From Microcebus murinus (taxonomy: Eukaryota > Chordata > Mammalia > Primates > Cheirogaleidae), in assembly GCF_040939455.1 (NCBI RefSeq), contig NC_134106.1:41128001-41192000 (forward strand): a stretch of DNA of 64,000 nt. Reading direction: 5' to 3'. How positions within the stretch are numbered: position 1 is the first letter of the stretch; the number at the start of each line of letters is the position of its first letter. A program made the translations under genes and the position numbers. Shown in pieces: positions 36,691 to 49,372 of the stretch. The notes under the pieces are model-generated. The model was not told the DNA's origin. It worked only from the letters and a program-made list of their open reading frames with translations, and did no database searches.

Positions 36691-37899
36691 TAGTGACGTA
36701 CTACACTGTTAAATAAAATTCAGTCCCCTTGTTATTAGATTATAACTAAAGTGGAAGCTAAGATACAGTTATCTAAAATTAACTCACCTCTGAATTATGC
36801 TAATCAGCATTACAAATCATTCTAACTGTACACTTGTTGCTGTTAACTGTAGAATTTCGTAATATGTGGTAGCGAAGAGAAAGATGTGGTTGTGTTCTCT
36901 GCTTCTGAGAAGCATTCTCCAGCAGGACTGTCAACTCTACCATGAGCTCAGTTGATTTTAAAAGCATGTGGACATGCCCTTAATCACTAACACAGAATAC
37001 CTGCACTCCAGGCTCTTGTCAGAGTACATAACCTCAAACTGTTGTTCACCTTTCATCAAACCTCAGTTGAGAGGAATGACATGGGGGAAGAAGGGTTTAA
37101 AGTACATCAGACCATCCATTCCTATAGAAATTTTAAATTAGAATGTTAGAAACCTGAAGGTTTGGTCCACATTCTTTGCTAGATTCAGAATCTTCTGAAT
37201 TAGGCAGCAAAAGTATGGCATCAGCTAACACTTAGAATCTCTAGAAAAATATTGTATAAAATTGCATTAATTTAAGGAAGATATTCGAGGGTATTATTTT
37301 GCAGCATTGTTCATTAGCCTCTTCAAGTAGATATCCTAAAGGTTTCTGTTTATTTCCCCATTGGTTCTTATTGTACATAAAGGATCTCTTTAAGTTAGGA
37401 TGTTTTTTAAATGTTTTTTGTTTTGATTTGTTTAAGGCTTGATGAATATGACTTTTAAAAAATCACATTTTTAACATTAATGTTTGTTAAATCAAGATAA
37501 CTTACTATAGCTCTTAAATGAGATTCTTTAAAAATTTCCTATGGCATTATATTACATGTATATTAAAAATATATATCACAGTATATTAAATAATTTACTG
37601 AAAATGAACAAATAGAAATTCTTGTAAAATGAGAAAATGAGTGCTTACAAAAATGGGCTAAAATATTTTAAAAGTCTCCATAGGCTCTTATATAAAATTT
37701 CCATTTTCATTGGAATTCTCTTTATTACCTGAATTATTCTACACAAAATGAAAATGCCTTACAATGACATGTATTTAAAAGTAAGGATAAGAAATGTGGT
37801 GGAAAATAATAATGAGTCCAGAAAAAAACATATACTAAAAGTCTATGTACTAGGAAAATTACACTACCCACTTTGACTCTGAATTTACTAACAATCAAA
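36691..37899. other. Intronic stretch, no recognised element
   Basis: Nothing recognisable. Confidence 0.45.
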
Positions 37900-38115
37900 A
37901 TGTACACAATATTCTAAGCACTTTATAAATACTAACTCTTGTATTCCTCATAACAGTCTCACAGGGATATCCATTACAACCCCACTTTACAGATTAGGAC
38001 ATTGAGGCACAGAGTTATTAAGCAGCTTGGGAAAGGGCATACAGCAAGAAAGAAAAGCTGTGATTCAGAACCAAGCAGTTTGGTTCCAAAGTCTGGGCTC
38101 TTAATCATTACACAA
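37900..38115 (-). mobile_element. MIR SINE
   Basis: Reverse MIR: 'tctaagcactttataaatac', 'cctcataacagtctcacagg', 'cccactttacagattagg', 'acattgaggcacagagtta', 'ccaaagtctgggctcttaat'. Confidence 0.85.
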
Positions 38116-38204
38116 GGTTGAATTTAGGACTACTATGCCATCCTATAGCTGCAGTTAGCAAATTTGGTAAATCTAGCAATCCCTTGTTACCTATTTCATC
38201 TCTC

Positions 38205-38282
38205 CTTCTAGAATAGGAGCACCATGGGGCCTTGTACTGTGCTTTGAAGTTAGTAGACATGCATCAGTCAATGTGTGCTTAA
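38205..38282 (+). mobile_element. L2 LINE tail
   Basis: 'ctagaataggagcaccatgg-ggccttgtactgtgc' and 'tcagtcaatgtgtgctt' match the last part of L2. Confidence 0.4.
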
Positions 38283-39458
38283 AATAACTTTATAAGAAAT
38301 AGAAAGCAACTGATATGTGGATGCAATGGGATATTAAAATAGATTATCTTTGTTGAAACTGAGATGTTGAGATAAGATAATAAGCTAGAAAACAGATTAC
38401 TGTTTCCATTTTACAAAATGTACTATAGGATTACTTAAGCTAGATTTGCAAAGGAGAACATTAAGAACTGATTTTACGGCCCTAAATTAATTACTAACGT
38501 TCAGTTCATCAAAAAAGCAGGAAAAGCCAAGCGAAGATTGATAATTAGAAGAGAATTTTTGGAGAGAGTTGGGATGTGATGTGATTTGCACGTACCTCCA
38601 AGGTAGAAGGTTGCTTTTCCCTTATCTCAAGTGCATTGGAAAGTGACTTTAATGAAACATCTCAGAAAGTTTGATATGTGTCTTCTCGAACTTGGCTGCA
38701 GTGGTCAAGGTAGTAAGTAAACTGGGATTTGACTATACCTGAGAAATCTGGAACTGTGGCTGGCTGACACCCAATGGCAGAGCAAAGAGACATTGCTACA
38801 CCAGAGGCCACTTGTGCATTAGAATTTGTTAGAACAAAGAACACATGAGCATTACCCATGGACCATGGTTTAGAGAGCCAGTATAGGATCATGCTGTATT
38901 CTGTTCAGTGGGGATACTGAAGGGACTGGGCTGAGCAGTGAAGAAAACTCAACAGAAAGAATTTGAACTTGCAGTGATGGATGCCAGGGGCTGAAGTGGG
39001 AATCCTAAATGAAGGAAGCACATTTATAACAGATTTACATTTTTATTGCACCCTAGGAAGCAGCACTTTCAACATAAGAAGTACATGAAAATTTTTGTTA
39101 TTCTGGAGTTGCTTATTGTTTTAGGGTCTCTTCTATTATACATATGTTCCTTATCTAGGACAGAGCGAAAAAAACTTCTTAAAGTTTCCTATTCTTTCTC
39201 TTTGGAAGGCTACAAGAGTAGATTTTCATCAGAGTTCTAACTATCCAGGAGGTCCAAGTTCTATAAACAGAAGCATTGCAATGCTAATGGTAAAAAACAC
39301 ACCACACTCTGAAACAAGTCCCTTTCCCGTATCTTTAAATCTTCCTACAACATAAAATGTAAAATGTTTATTTTCTAGGTGTAGAAATCCCCAGATTTCA
39401 TAGGGTTTAAGTTCTTGCAAAATAGTAAAATAAACAATTAAGAAATAATGAGAGTCAT
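38283..39458. other. Intronic stretch, no recognised element
   Basis: The part at 38530-39000 is somewhat GC-richer and could be an old unclassified repeat; I cannot name it. Open frames there are short and unrecognisable. Confidence 0.4.
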
Positions 39459-39813
39459 GGCCGGGCATGGTGGCTCATGCCTGTAATCCTAGCACTCTGG
39501 GAGGCGGGCAGATTGCCAGAGGTCAGGAGTTCAAAACCAGCCTGAGTGAGACCCCGTCTCTACTAAAAATAGAAAGAAATTAATTGGACAACTAAAAATA
39601 TATATCCAAAAAAATTAGCCGGGCATGGTGGTGCATGCCTGTAGTCCCAGCTACTCAGGAGGCTGACGCAGAAGGATTGCTTGAGCCTAGGAGGAGTTTG
39701 AGGTTGCTGTGAGCTAGGCTAACGCCACAGCACTCACTCTAGCCTGGGCAACAAAGTGAGACTCTGTCAAAAAAAAAAAAAAAAAAAAAAAGCAAAGAAG
39801 GAAAAGAAAGAAA
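39459..39813 (+). mobile_element. Lemur-type Alu SINE with left-arm deletion
   Basis: GGCCGGGCATGGTGGCTCAT start. The left arm has lost a few bases at 'gggaggcgggcagattgcc' (normally gggaggccgaggcgggcgg). A tail begins 39769 and runs into an A/G-rich simple sequence to 39813. Flanking duplication GAGAGTCA at 39450-39457 and 39814-39821. Confidence 0.95.
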
Positions 39814-39821
39814 GAGAGTCA

Positions 39822-42059
39822 GTGATATTTGGAGAGCATCTGAATTTTAAATTATGCCCATCTCTTCTTGAATATGTTGATTTGTTGCCTCAACTTCGAA
39901 CATCTTTGACATCTCATTGATCCAAACTCTAGAGTTAGCTAGCTAGACTAGAACTGAATCCCATAAAAGCACGTTCAAACAACAGGCCTTATCCTAATTC
40001 AGACATTATCTACTCCAACCCAATTTGCATCAAGGCCTTGAAAAACAATTTAAGTATCAATTATAGCCAAAGAGTCAGTTTTTCTCTGAAAACAAATAAA
40101 TCTAAAATGTACATAAAGCATAAAATATTAATATCAAGCATATTTGTAGGACCAATATTTATAATTCCTCTCAGAAACTACAGATATTCTAAAAACAAAA
40201 CTCTCCCCTGATGACAGGATAGCAAGTCATTTCAATTACATAAACAATAAAACTTGCTAAACTTTCTTTCCAATGGATTACAATTTAAAATAATTCATTT
40301 CAAATTCTTTTTCTCTGGGATTAAATGTGATTGTCTCTGCAAATTCTCATGAATATTGCATTAGCAAAACCAGCAGTCATTTCGCCGGACATATACTGAT
40401 CTCACAGTATTGTATCTTTCTTGAAATGGATAACTGGCTCAAATCATAATTTCAAAAATCTATTATAAGAATATCAGTAACGAGGCATTTATAATTTAAT
40501 GAAGTCTTTCCATGGATTCATTAAATAAATAGTGACAAAGGTAATTATTGATTTTTTCACAAAAGCTCATTTCTGAATAAGGATTATATTATCAAACCAA
40601 GTGAAAAAGAAACACAAAATACGACACTGGGAAGGGACTTGAAAGTTCTATCAAGTGGCAGCATAGTGTAATGCACCATCTAATTCTATCTGCAATAACA
40701 TATTCATTAGAAAAATATATGTTTTAACCAAGATTAAATTTAATGGTGTACTCAATATCTTGGGCATACTTCAAGCAAGATGTTTGCATGTTACAGATGC
40801 AGATATATTTTAATCTATGTGCATATAAAATAGATAAAACAGAATGCGCATATATATGTGTGTGTGTATGTATGTATATATATATGTATATATATATATA
40901 TATATATGTAAAGGTTTAGTCTATATATGGCACACAGATATGTTATATAAGATTTTAGTCCACTGCTTTTTTTCCTCCCATTCTGGGTTTGTTAAATAGA
41001 CGTGTTTGGTTCAACTATGAAAAAAGATCAGTAAAAAACAACGTCTCCTTTTTTTTTTGCCATACTCCTAGAGAGTAACACCGAACAAGAGGAACAAGTA
41101 TGCCACTCAGGAGGGCATGTAGATTAGAAGGGAGCCCTGTTTATGTTCTATAAGCTTCTGTCATGCGACACCATGCACTGGGATACTCCAGGGCCCCACT
41201 TTGGACAGAGTGCAACAATGTTTTCAAATGCTCTCCCAGCTTGAGCTCATTTCAGAATATGGAATGACTCCCATGGTCTAAATCTACACTGAGCATCAAA
41301 ATCAAGTATTGGGTTGAATGTTATGTTTTACTCCTCTAGAGACTAATCCTCACCAGGGAGCAAAGGTTTTAAGGCATTAGGGGGACTCTGGGGCCTGCAG
41401 TCACTGTTGTTAAAGTAAGCAACACTGCAGAGAGTGTCAGAGAGCCACCTGCTCTCCAACTTCAAAACAAACACACTGATTCACTTAATTGTTCATTTAA
41501 CCCAAATACATTTCCAAGTTAATGGCATAGAGATCCTACTGGCTGGTAGAAATTGTACTTACCAATCCAGATGGTCTATAATGTCAAGAAGTAGTTTTAG
41601 TCTAGTTGTTTTAACCTGCCATTGAGCTGTAACTGCCCCTCCCCAACCACAAGAACATCACCTTTTCAAAATCAAGAAGTTCTTGCTGTCCTGTCTCCTA
41701 TTTATCCCACAGAATAGCATTTTTGTATTCATTCAAATAACAAAAATTAAATATGTAATATACATCAGCATTGTGCTATTACGGTAGGGACAATACAAAC
41801 ACATAGAGTGTGTTTTCTGCATTTGGGAAAGCTTTCAATCAAACTGGAAAGGTAAATCACGCATACAAAAGCACCCACAAGAGAGTTGGAGTGGCCAGTG
41901 GATCTCAGGAAGCCTCCAACTATGCCTCGGGAGTAAGCCAGCATTTGGACAGCTACAACACAGCCAGCAGGGACCAAAGAAAAACCCCAAGAGACACAGG
42001 AGATATGCTTGCTCTATCTTTTATCCTTCTTTCCAGGCCCTACGTGCCAGACTGCTCAA
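39822..42059. other. Intronic stretch with a (TA/TG)n microsatellite
   Basis: Mostly unique-looking. 41100-41460 and 41760-42000 are less AT-rich than the surroundings. No gene or named transposon seen. Confidence 0.4.
40850..40911. repeat. (TA)n/(TG)n microsatellite
   Basis: 62 bp of TATATA, TGTGTG, TGTATG and TATATA steps; likely variable in length between individuals. Confidence 0.92.
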
Positions 42060-42212
42060 TTCATGCCAGGCACTGAACTAGATGCAATGTATCTCATCTA
42101 AAACTCCTAGCATACCTGAAAGATAAGAGCCATTGTCTCTATCTCCTTGGAGAGTTTAAATAATCTGTCCCAAATCACATAGCTAATAAGTATGGGCACT
42201 GGGATCTGACCA
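42060..42212 (-). mobile_element. MIR SINE
   Basis: 'aatgtatctcatctaaaact', 'agtttaaataatctgtccca', 'aatcacatagctaataagta' follow reverse MIR order. Confidence 0.5.
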
Positions 42213-43082
42213 AGTTGGTGAGATTTTCTAAAAAAGAATGACCTCAGCATGTCAGTGTTTCAAGAAAAGATTGTAAAAACCAAAATAGAGGACTGAGCAA
42301 AGAGGAAGGTTGCTGCAGAGTGCCTGTTTCTTTTTGGCTGGCTACAGTTTGTGGCACCACACAATAAGGAACCAACAGTGGGCAAGATCTAGGGTGATGC
42401 TACCTCAGAAATATCTAATTTAGGCATAATACATTTTAAAAAAAACTGTTTTCATTTTCTGGTCAAATCTTCATTAACACATTAACTGTCCTGTGAGTTG
42501 TATTTAACTCAGGCCAGTTTTGAGCCCTGGGTCTCAGGAAAGCCCTGCAGTTGGTTCATGAAAATCTTACTTGCTAATGTTCTCATTGTTACAATTAATA
42601 TTGCCAATTTAACTCTAAAAATGTGGATTGCATTGCATATAACTCACACACAGAAAACATAAAAAGTAACAAATTAGAAAGGATCCTTTTGTTTTACTAA
42701 AGCACTGTGGCCCCAGGGAATTGTTTTTTTCTAGTGTGGCGGTCGGTCGATGTGTTAAGGATAGTATATCTTCTCTAATATGTCTCCATTCTACAGAATG
42801 CTATAGCTCCTGTGTTTCCATGAAACTATATGCTAGCAGTGATATTACCTTCCTGCAGGTTTATATCCATCTCTTGGTCCTAAGAACGTCTAATACAACT
42901 TTGTAAACCTATGGCAGTCCTTCTTCACACACTGCCTCAGGCATTAGTTTTTATGTGCCTATTTCAACTCCTCAAACATATTAAAAAACAGCCTGAGGGT
43001 AGGAAAAATGATGACTTATTCCTAACTGTAGCAGACTACCTTTACATTTGCAATTTTCCCAAACTCTTTCACATCCAATTTT

Positions 43083-43215
43083 CTTTTTTTTAATTGAAAT
43101 ATAATTCACATATCATAAAATTTGCCCTTTTAAAGTATATGGTTCAGTGATTTTTAGTGTATTCACAAGGTTGTGCAACCTTCATCACTATTTAATTACA
43201 GGACATTTGCATCAT
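43083..43215 (-). mobile_element. Old L1 3' fragment
   Basis: 'aattgaaatataattcacat-atcataaaatttgcccttt', 'ggttcagtgatttttagtgt', 'caaggttgtgcaaccttcat' is a familiar old L1M-type sequence in reverse. Confidence 0.65.
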
Positions 43216-43404
43216 GCTGCAATTTTCTTTTGATGAGATAAAGCATATAAAGTTCTTAGCAGACTTAATGGCTACAACAGCACCGGTGAACTATTAGTAT
43301 TATTACTCTATTATTATTGTTATTCTTACTTTTGAAAGGCAGTATTTAGCTTTATAGTAGGTTGATGGACGTTAATTAAAAATAATGCTTAAATTGTATA
43401 ACCA

Positions 43405-43545
43405 CTGCAGTTTTGCTATAAAACATAACATCTCATTAATCTCCATAACAGCTTATTAAGAGAGAGATATATTTTGTAAATGAGGAAGTCAAAGCTCAGA
43501 AAGGCTGACTTGACCAAAGTTAGGTCATTTGTGTCTGCCACCGGG
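43405..43545 (-). mobile_element. MIR SINE fragment
   Basis: 'catctcattaatctccataa-cagcttattaagag', 'ttgtaaatgaggaagtcaaa', 'gaaaggctgacttgaccaaa' match reverse MIR. Confidence 0.6.
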
Positions 43546-46500
43546 AGCAAGAGAGAACATTCTAAAATCTAATTGTGCTCACATGTGCGATAAGCTGTTC
43601 TGCCATTGGCTATATTGAAGCAGACTATGCTGGATTTGATAAACTCTATGTCCCCTCCCATCTCAATAATATTACAGTTCTAGGAAAAGCCCAAATGTAA
43701 GGAAAAGTAGTTAACACAGAAAATGATTAGAAAATAAATTACTAGTTGAGTTCTTTGAAATACATCAAAGGGACCTAAATTTGAATTTGAATCTCTATTA
43801 GATTTTTCCCCCAAAATTTACAAAATAGATACTCTAAAATTTTATTGTGTTTTTAACTCAGATATTCTCTAATTTGGGAGGTGAAAGAGAATGTACAGTA
43901 ACTTGTGAGGCCTTTTGTAAACTGTATATATTCCTCCCTCAAAAAAAGCATAACCTCTTTTCCCAGAGCAGGACAGAAGGGCTTGTCCTTATTGGCGAGA
44001 GCCCCTGCCTTGTTAGGTATGTAGGACTTCATGGTGGTAAGCAAGAAAAAGGATCAATGAATTGTCCTCTTGAAGACAGATAGATCCTAAGCTCTGATGT
44101 TAACATCAAAACCCTCAGTGCTTCTATTTCCTCATATTTGTCTCTCCTAGATGAAATTAAATCAAAAATTAAAACAATGTTGAGATGAAGCTAGCCCACT
44201 AAATAACTAGCCACTGTAACTCTCAATGGGGCAATAATCCTGAGGTTGGTATTTTGAGATGCTTTCTATTTTGTTTGTTTCACTAATTGAGCCAATAATA
44301 GATTATCCTTTGTACTGTATTTGAGAAGACATTCTTGAACCATTATGAAGTTCTCCAGTATAGCCATGGTTCAGCAATATCATCAGACTTTTTTATGGTA
44401 CTTTCCCCTGTTCCAAATATCACACCTCTACATGATACCATGCTATTAATAGCTGTAGAATAAAATAAAGCTGTAGATTCCTTTTGTGAATCAGAGCCAT
44501 CTCATGGAGATTATTAATTCTGTATTTTTATCCACTGAAACACCAATCATGATGAAGTAGAAATACTAGTCATTAAATGTGTGCTTATGTGTAAAGAGTG
44601 TGTTTTATTTAGCTTTTTTCCCCTGAATAATCAAGCAGCAGCAACAAGATGGAGCATGAAATAGGCATTGACTTGGTGGCCTACATAATGTTCTTAATTT
44701 TTCACAGGTAGCACTTCTGGTTTGGACACTTAGCCTAGTAGTTTCGTATCATAACAAACTTACTATGCTGCTACATGGAGATCTCAAATCCACAGTGGCT
44801 AAAGGAACACTTTGTCTACATACAGTGGGCTGTTCATATAGAAATTGTTTTTCTTTTTGGTTCACAATTTTTGGATTTGTAAAAGTTATTACTTTAAAAT
44901 TTTTTTTAAGTAATTATTTGAGTATTAGTTTTGAGTATTAGTTTTGGCTGCCCAGTCACACTGTATATTCATTCTGGAAACTATGTGCAATACACATCGT
45001 GTTTCAGGTGCTGATTAAAACCACACCCTTCTTTTTCTGTTTCTCTATGACTCCTTGTCTTTGTGCCATTATGCTGTTTATTATTATCTTACTTCCACCG
45101 GGAACTGGACTGGGAAGAAACATTCTATCAATTCTGCTAGTTGTTGGCATTTCCATGTAAAAAGGTGTTTTTTCCTATTAAAAAGGTTTGGGATTATCTG
45201 TGATTTCATTTACTTTTTGTATCCCAAGACCATCATTTTCATGGAGAGCTGACTATATAATTATACCCTAACTCTAATGTTCCAAATTTCCATAGCATAG
45301 AGCACAAAATTTTTCAGACAAATAGACAAAACATTTTTGGATGGTAATTTTAGTGCTCTGCATGGTAAACATTACCTTAGTGTCTAGGCTGTAGGGAAAA
45401 CAAAATTAGCCTTTGTATTTTTAAATACAATCTTTAAAAACCATGAACATATATCAAGAGATTACTGTAATTATTTTCAATGCCTTAGTTGATATAAGTT
45501 ATCTACAGTAAATTGAAATGGAAAGATTAGTTTGGAAGGAATATCATTTTTAACTCTGTGAAACCTAACTTGCAACTGGAAAAATAATAGTGAGGTAATA
45601 TTTTCAAGTGTATTGGATGAACTGAATTTTTAATAATGCTATCTTGGTTTTCATAAGCCTCAAGCAGAGCCCTGACTTGAAATGCATCACAAGAGAAAAG
45701 CTGACAGTGCTACCTTTTCCTCTTTTCTTTTTCTCTTCCTTATTGACTTCTGATTCAGGACTACCTGTCTGACATCCTTCGAAAAAAAAAGGTGTACATA
45801 TGGGCATAGAAATGCATTCACCAATGACTGTTTTCTATAGAACCAGCAAAGCTTTATTATCTCTGAAGTGGTAATAATTCCCGCAGCCATCAAAAATAAA
45901 TCTATGTTTATGCGTGTAATTTTGGCACAATAGCTTTCCGAAGGGAATATGGAATCTCTAAGGCTGAAGTGCCTAATGATTATGACCTTTCTTCATCTCC
46001 ATAAAACAATAACACTACCACTAAAATAAAATAATATCAAGAAATATTTATCAAGTATCATTTAACTGCAGTGCATTTTTGCAGAACACTGTATAACTCT
46101 TCCCATGACTAAAATTTTTAAAAATATATGTCATTGGATGTGTTTATATACATTCATTTTCTTCAAGTCATATGGTTTTCTGGTACAAATGACACTAAAA
46201 TTTTGGAACTATCATAACACATGGAGTTTAGTACTCACAAATATTTATTCAAAAGGCACAAATACACTTTTTACTATACTCCTGGAACTCTATTAATTTC
46301 TAGATAAAGTATGGTTAACAAAGCAGACGTGCTGCTTCCACTAGGAAGATTAAGCTTCACGTTATTTCTTTATAAATCAAAATTGATATTAACATATAAA
46401 GCATGCTAAGTGTCAAGAAGCAAAAAGTAAGGGAGTCATGAGAAAGTTTAGGCGATTAAGCAAAGCCTCTGTAAGGAGCTGAAGATGAGAAGAAATCAAT

Positions 46501-49055
46501 AATGAGCATAAGAGTTTTCCAGGGAGAGGAAATATTAATAGTGTGTGCCTAGGCCCCAAGGAGGAAAAATATGTATATATAAAGACAGACACCTTTATGT
46601 GCAAATTCAGATACAGATATAAATATATGGACTATTTATAGAGATTAAGATATGGAAATTACATATGAACATATGCAGGTATTATTCAGAAAATTTGCCT
46701 AGGAGATAAAACTAGGTTATGGAATTATACATTAAAAAAGTAAAATATATCATTTGCATAAATAAAGCAATTGAAAAATAGATGGCTAAGCACATTGAAA
46801 ATTTTTTCAATTGAAGGATAGAAAATTATTGATATGAATGTACAACCTAACAGAATGCATCTTGACATTCATCTAATTGTTTGTTCCTAAGTGTCATTCA
46901 TCATTGTGCTTTATAAAATGAAATATAAAAAAGGCTTCCTGAATCAACAGGGACTCACCACATTTTCCAAAAGTCATTACTTCTACAATGTCAAAAAATG
47001 ATTCATCATTGTATGCTTATGTATCAAAGCTATTGTAATATGTTTAGTTTCTTTGTGGGGTGGAATGTCTCGTTAGCTTATTTCTCTAGAGAGACCTTTT
47101 ATCTCAAGATGTAGCAAGAGTTCTTCATAAAATTTCTGTCTTAAAAATACCATTTGAAATCACTTGACTAATTTTTCAAGTACCCTCCACAAATCAGTTG
47201 AAGAAAGTATTCACCTGTGACCCTTTCACCTCCCTGTTTATCCAAAAGAGTAGATGAACAGAGTTCAATGTCCATAGCCCAAAACGGAGTCTTCTCGGGA
47301 GTGACCAAGTCACTTCAAACAAGAGGATGGATTCTTCATCCAATTCTACTTCCAGAAAAATTTCAAATAAATGGAGTCCAATGAGAATTTGCAATTGCAA
47401 TTTGGCCAACAATTTTGAAGCCAAACATATATAAAGTGCTCAAATTCATATAATTCATGGACATTCTGAACTTGAGATCAAGGTTCATTTTTCACTCTTG
47501 GAGGGTCCCTGAGGTCATCCCTTCTTACTGTTCACCTGGAAGAGCCATAGGATATTTTGAAGAAACTTGTGGGTGTTTAACACAATAAAGATAGCCTGAG
47601 GAATAAACACCTGGAGTGAAGTAAAGTTAGTAGCCATCTACCAAAAGAACAAATGCTCTCTTTTCCACTGCTCCACCACACTGGCCTTTCATGTCCATGA
47701 ATGTCAGATGTTCTGACGAATCTCAGGACCTCTGCTGTTTTTTCTACCTATTTAGCCCTTTCCTTGATTTCTTCATCCCAAAATAACCTTTTTTTTTTTT
47801 TTGAGAAAAGAACTTTGAGACTTTAGAGTGGATCTCAATGAATCTGTTGAATGCCCTTTGATGAAGCAAAAACTTATTAGTGGTCACCCCACTGGAGTAT
47901 AGAAGACACTTACTTAAAGGTCTGTGCTGACAATAGTTGAAAAGCAAGTACCATACAGGAAGGCCATGTCTTTTTTGATTAACAGAATTCATCAGTGGGC
48001 TCAGGTTATCTTTAATAAATCTTAAAGTATTAAATATCACAGAAAGATTAATATGCTGTGATCTTATATCCAATTTACACATATCCCCTGCCAAACATGT
48101 CTCATCTTTTAAAATGAACATGAACCAAACCTAATTGAGAAGGTAAAACTGCACTGAGAAATTAATCACAAATATCATTCTAAGGCCAAATGGAAACTAT
48201 ATCTAACGTATTCACTGTTTTGTAATGGCAGTGCCAAAGCTTCCCAAATGAGTGTGGATATTCAAAGGGCAGTATTTGACAGCACATGCATAATGATGAC
48301 AGCTAAAGGAACACAGCTAAACATCCAAGCCAGGCCTATCTGGTTCCAAACTAAAATCTTCAAACCACATCATGTTACCTCCCCTCTATACAGCCTTCAA
48401 GATCCCTTGGAAGTAGAAAAGGCCATATGAGAGAACCCTGGGGCCTCTAAGCCCTTATCATTTTAGGAGGCTTGTGTATTGACAAACTTGCCAAGATAGG
48501 GTGGCTCTAGCCTAGAAACTCCTCGCTCATGGGCATTAAATTAGTCCAAGTGTTAAGAATTACTATTAATAGTAGGCTAAATCTTCACCTGCATTAGGGC
48601 CGGGACAGACTTTCTCATGCTTAAAGATCCCTGGGAACAGAAATGGAAGCAATACCCTTAAGGCATAATTAAAATTCTGAGTGCCACCAGATGTTCAAAG
48701 ACCCTATAACGGGGAAGAACAGTCAGAGAAACGGGCAGTGTTTTTCTTTTATCCCATCTTGTCTACATCACTGTTTTTCTCCTTTTTTATAGTGTCTTTT
48801 TTTTATAGCTAACAGATTTCTTCAAATCATTTAATGCATCTCATGTTTCCAATCAAATCCAACAATAAATAATCATCAAAACAAAGTCAAAAATGGAGTT
48901 TTTTGCTTAGCAAAATCTGTGACTACAATAGGCAAGGAAATGAGAAATTCAATTGTACTTTCCCAAAGGTAAGAAACCTGACATTTAAAAAGAAATAGTA
49001 AGAACTTAGTAGCAGTTCAAGTCTCCCAAATGTCATGATTAATAATCAAATAAAT
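43546..49055. other. Long intronic stretch with little recognisable repeat
   Basis: About 5.5 kb, mostly unique-looking. A 13-bp direct tandem duplication (GAGTATTAGTTTT twice) at 44920-44945. 47170-48460 is moderately GC-richer and may be an old unclassified repeat. A 125-codon minus-strand open frame (47744-48121) has no recognisable domain. Confidence 0.4.
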
Positions 49056-49070
49056 GTAGATCTGAATTTT

Positions 49071-49357
49071 TTTTTTATTTCGGCATATTGTGGGGGTACA
49101 GATTTTAAGGTTTCAATAAATGCCCATTTCCCCCCCTCCCCCCAAAAGTCTGAGTCTCCATCATGACCATCCCCAGATGGTGCACATCTCACTCATTATG
49201 TATGTATATACCCGCCCTCCTCCCCTCTCCCACCTGCCCAATACCCTATTACTGTAGTACCTATGTGTCCGCTTAGGTGCTACTCAGAACCCATACTACT
49301 AAGTGAAGTATCCCAAGAATGGAGAAACAAGCACCAGATATATTCTCCAACAAACTG
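49071..49357 (-). mobile_element. L1 3' end with 15-bp target-site duplication
   Basis: Reverse-oriented 287-bp L1 3' end: T-run, 'atttcggcatattgtggggg', 'ttaaggtttcaataaatgcc', a C-run (tccccccctcccccc), then 'ctcccctctcccacctgcc' and 'atactactaagtgaagtatc'. Flanked by GTAGATCTGAATTTT at 49056-49070 and 49358-49372. Same family as the 24310 copy, and similar in layout to 12905-13212. 5'-truncated and non-functional. Confidence 0.85.
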
Positions 49358-49372
49358 GTAGATCTGAATTTT

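Noticed and set aside
47744..48121. 125-codon open frame on the minus strand (same strand as NRXN1)
   Set aside because: No NRXN1-like sequence, ends in a low-complexity lysine-rich stretch from a T-run, no good acceptor/donor pair in frame.
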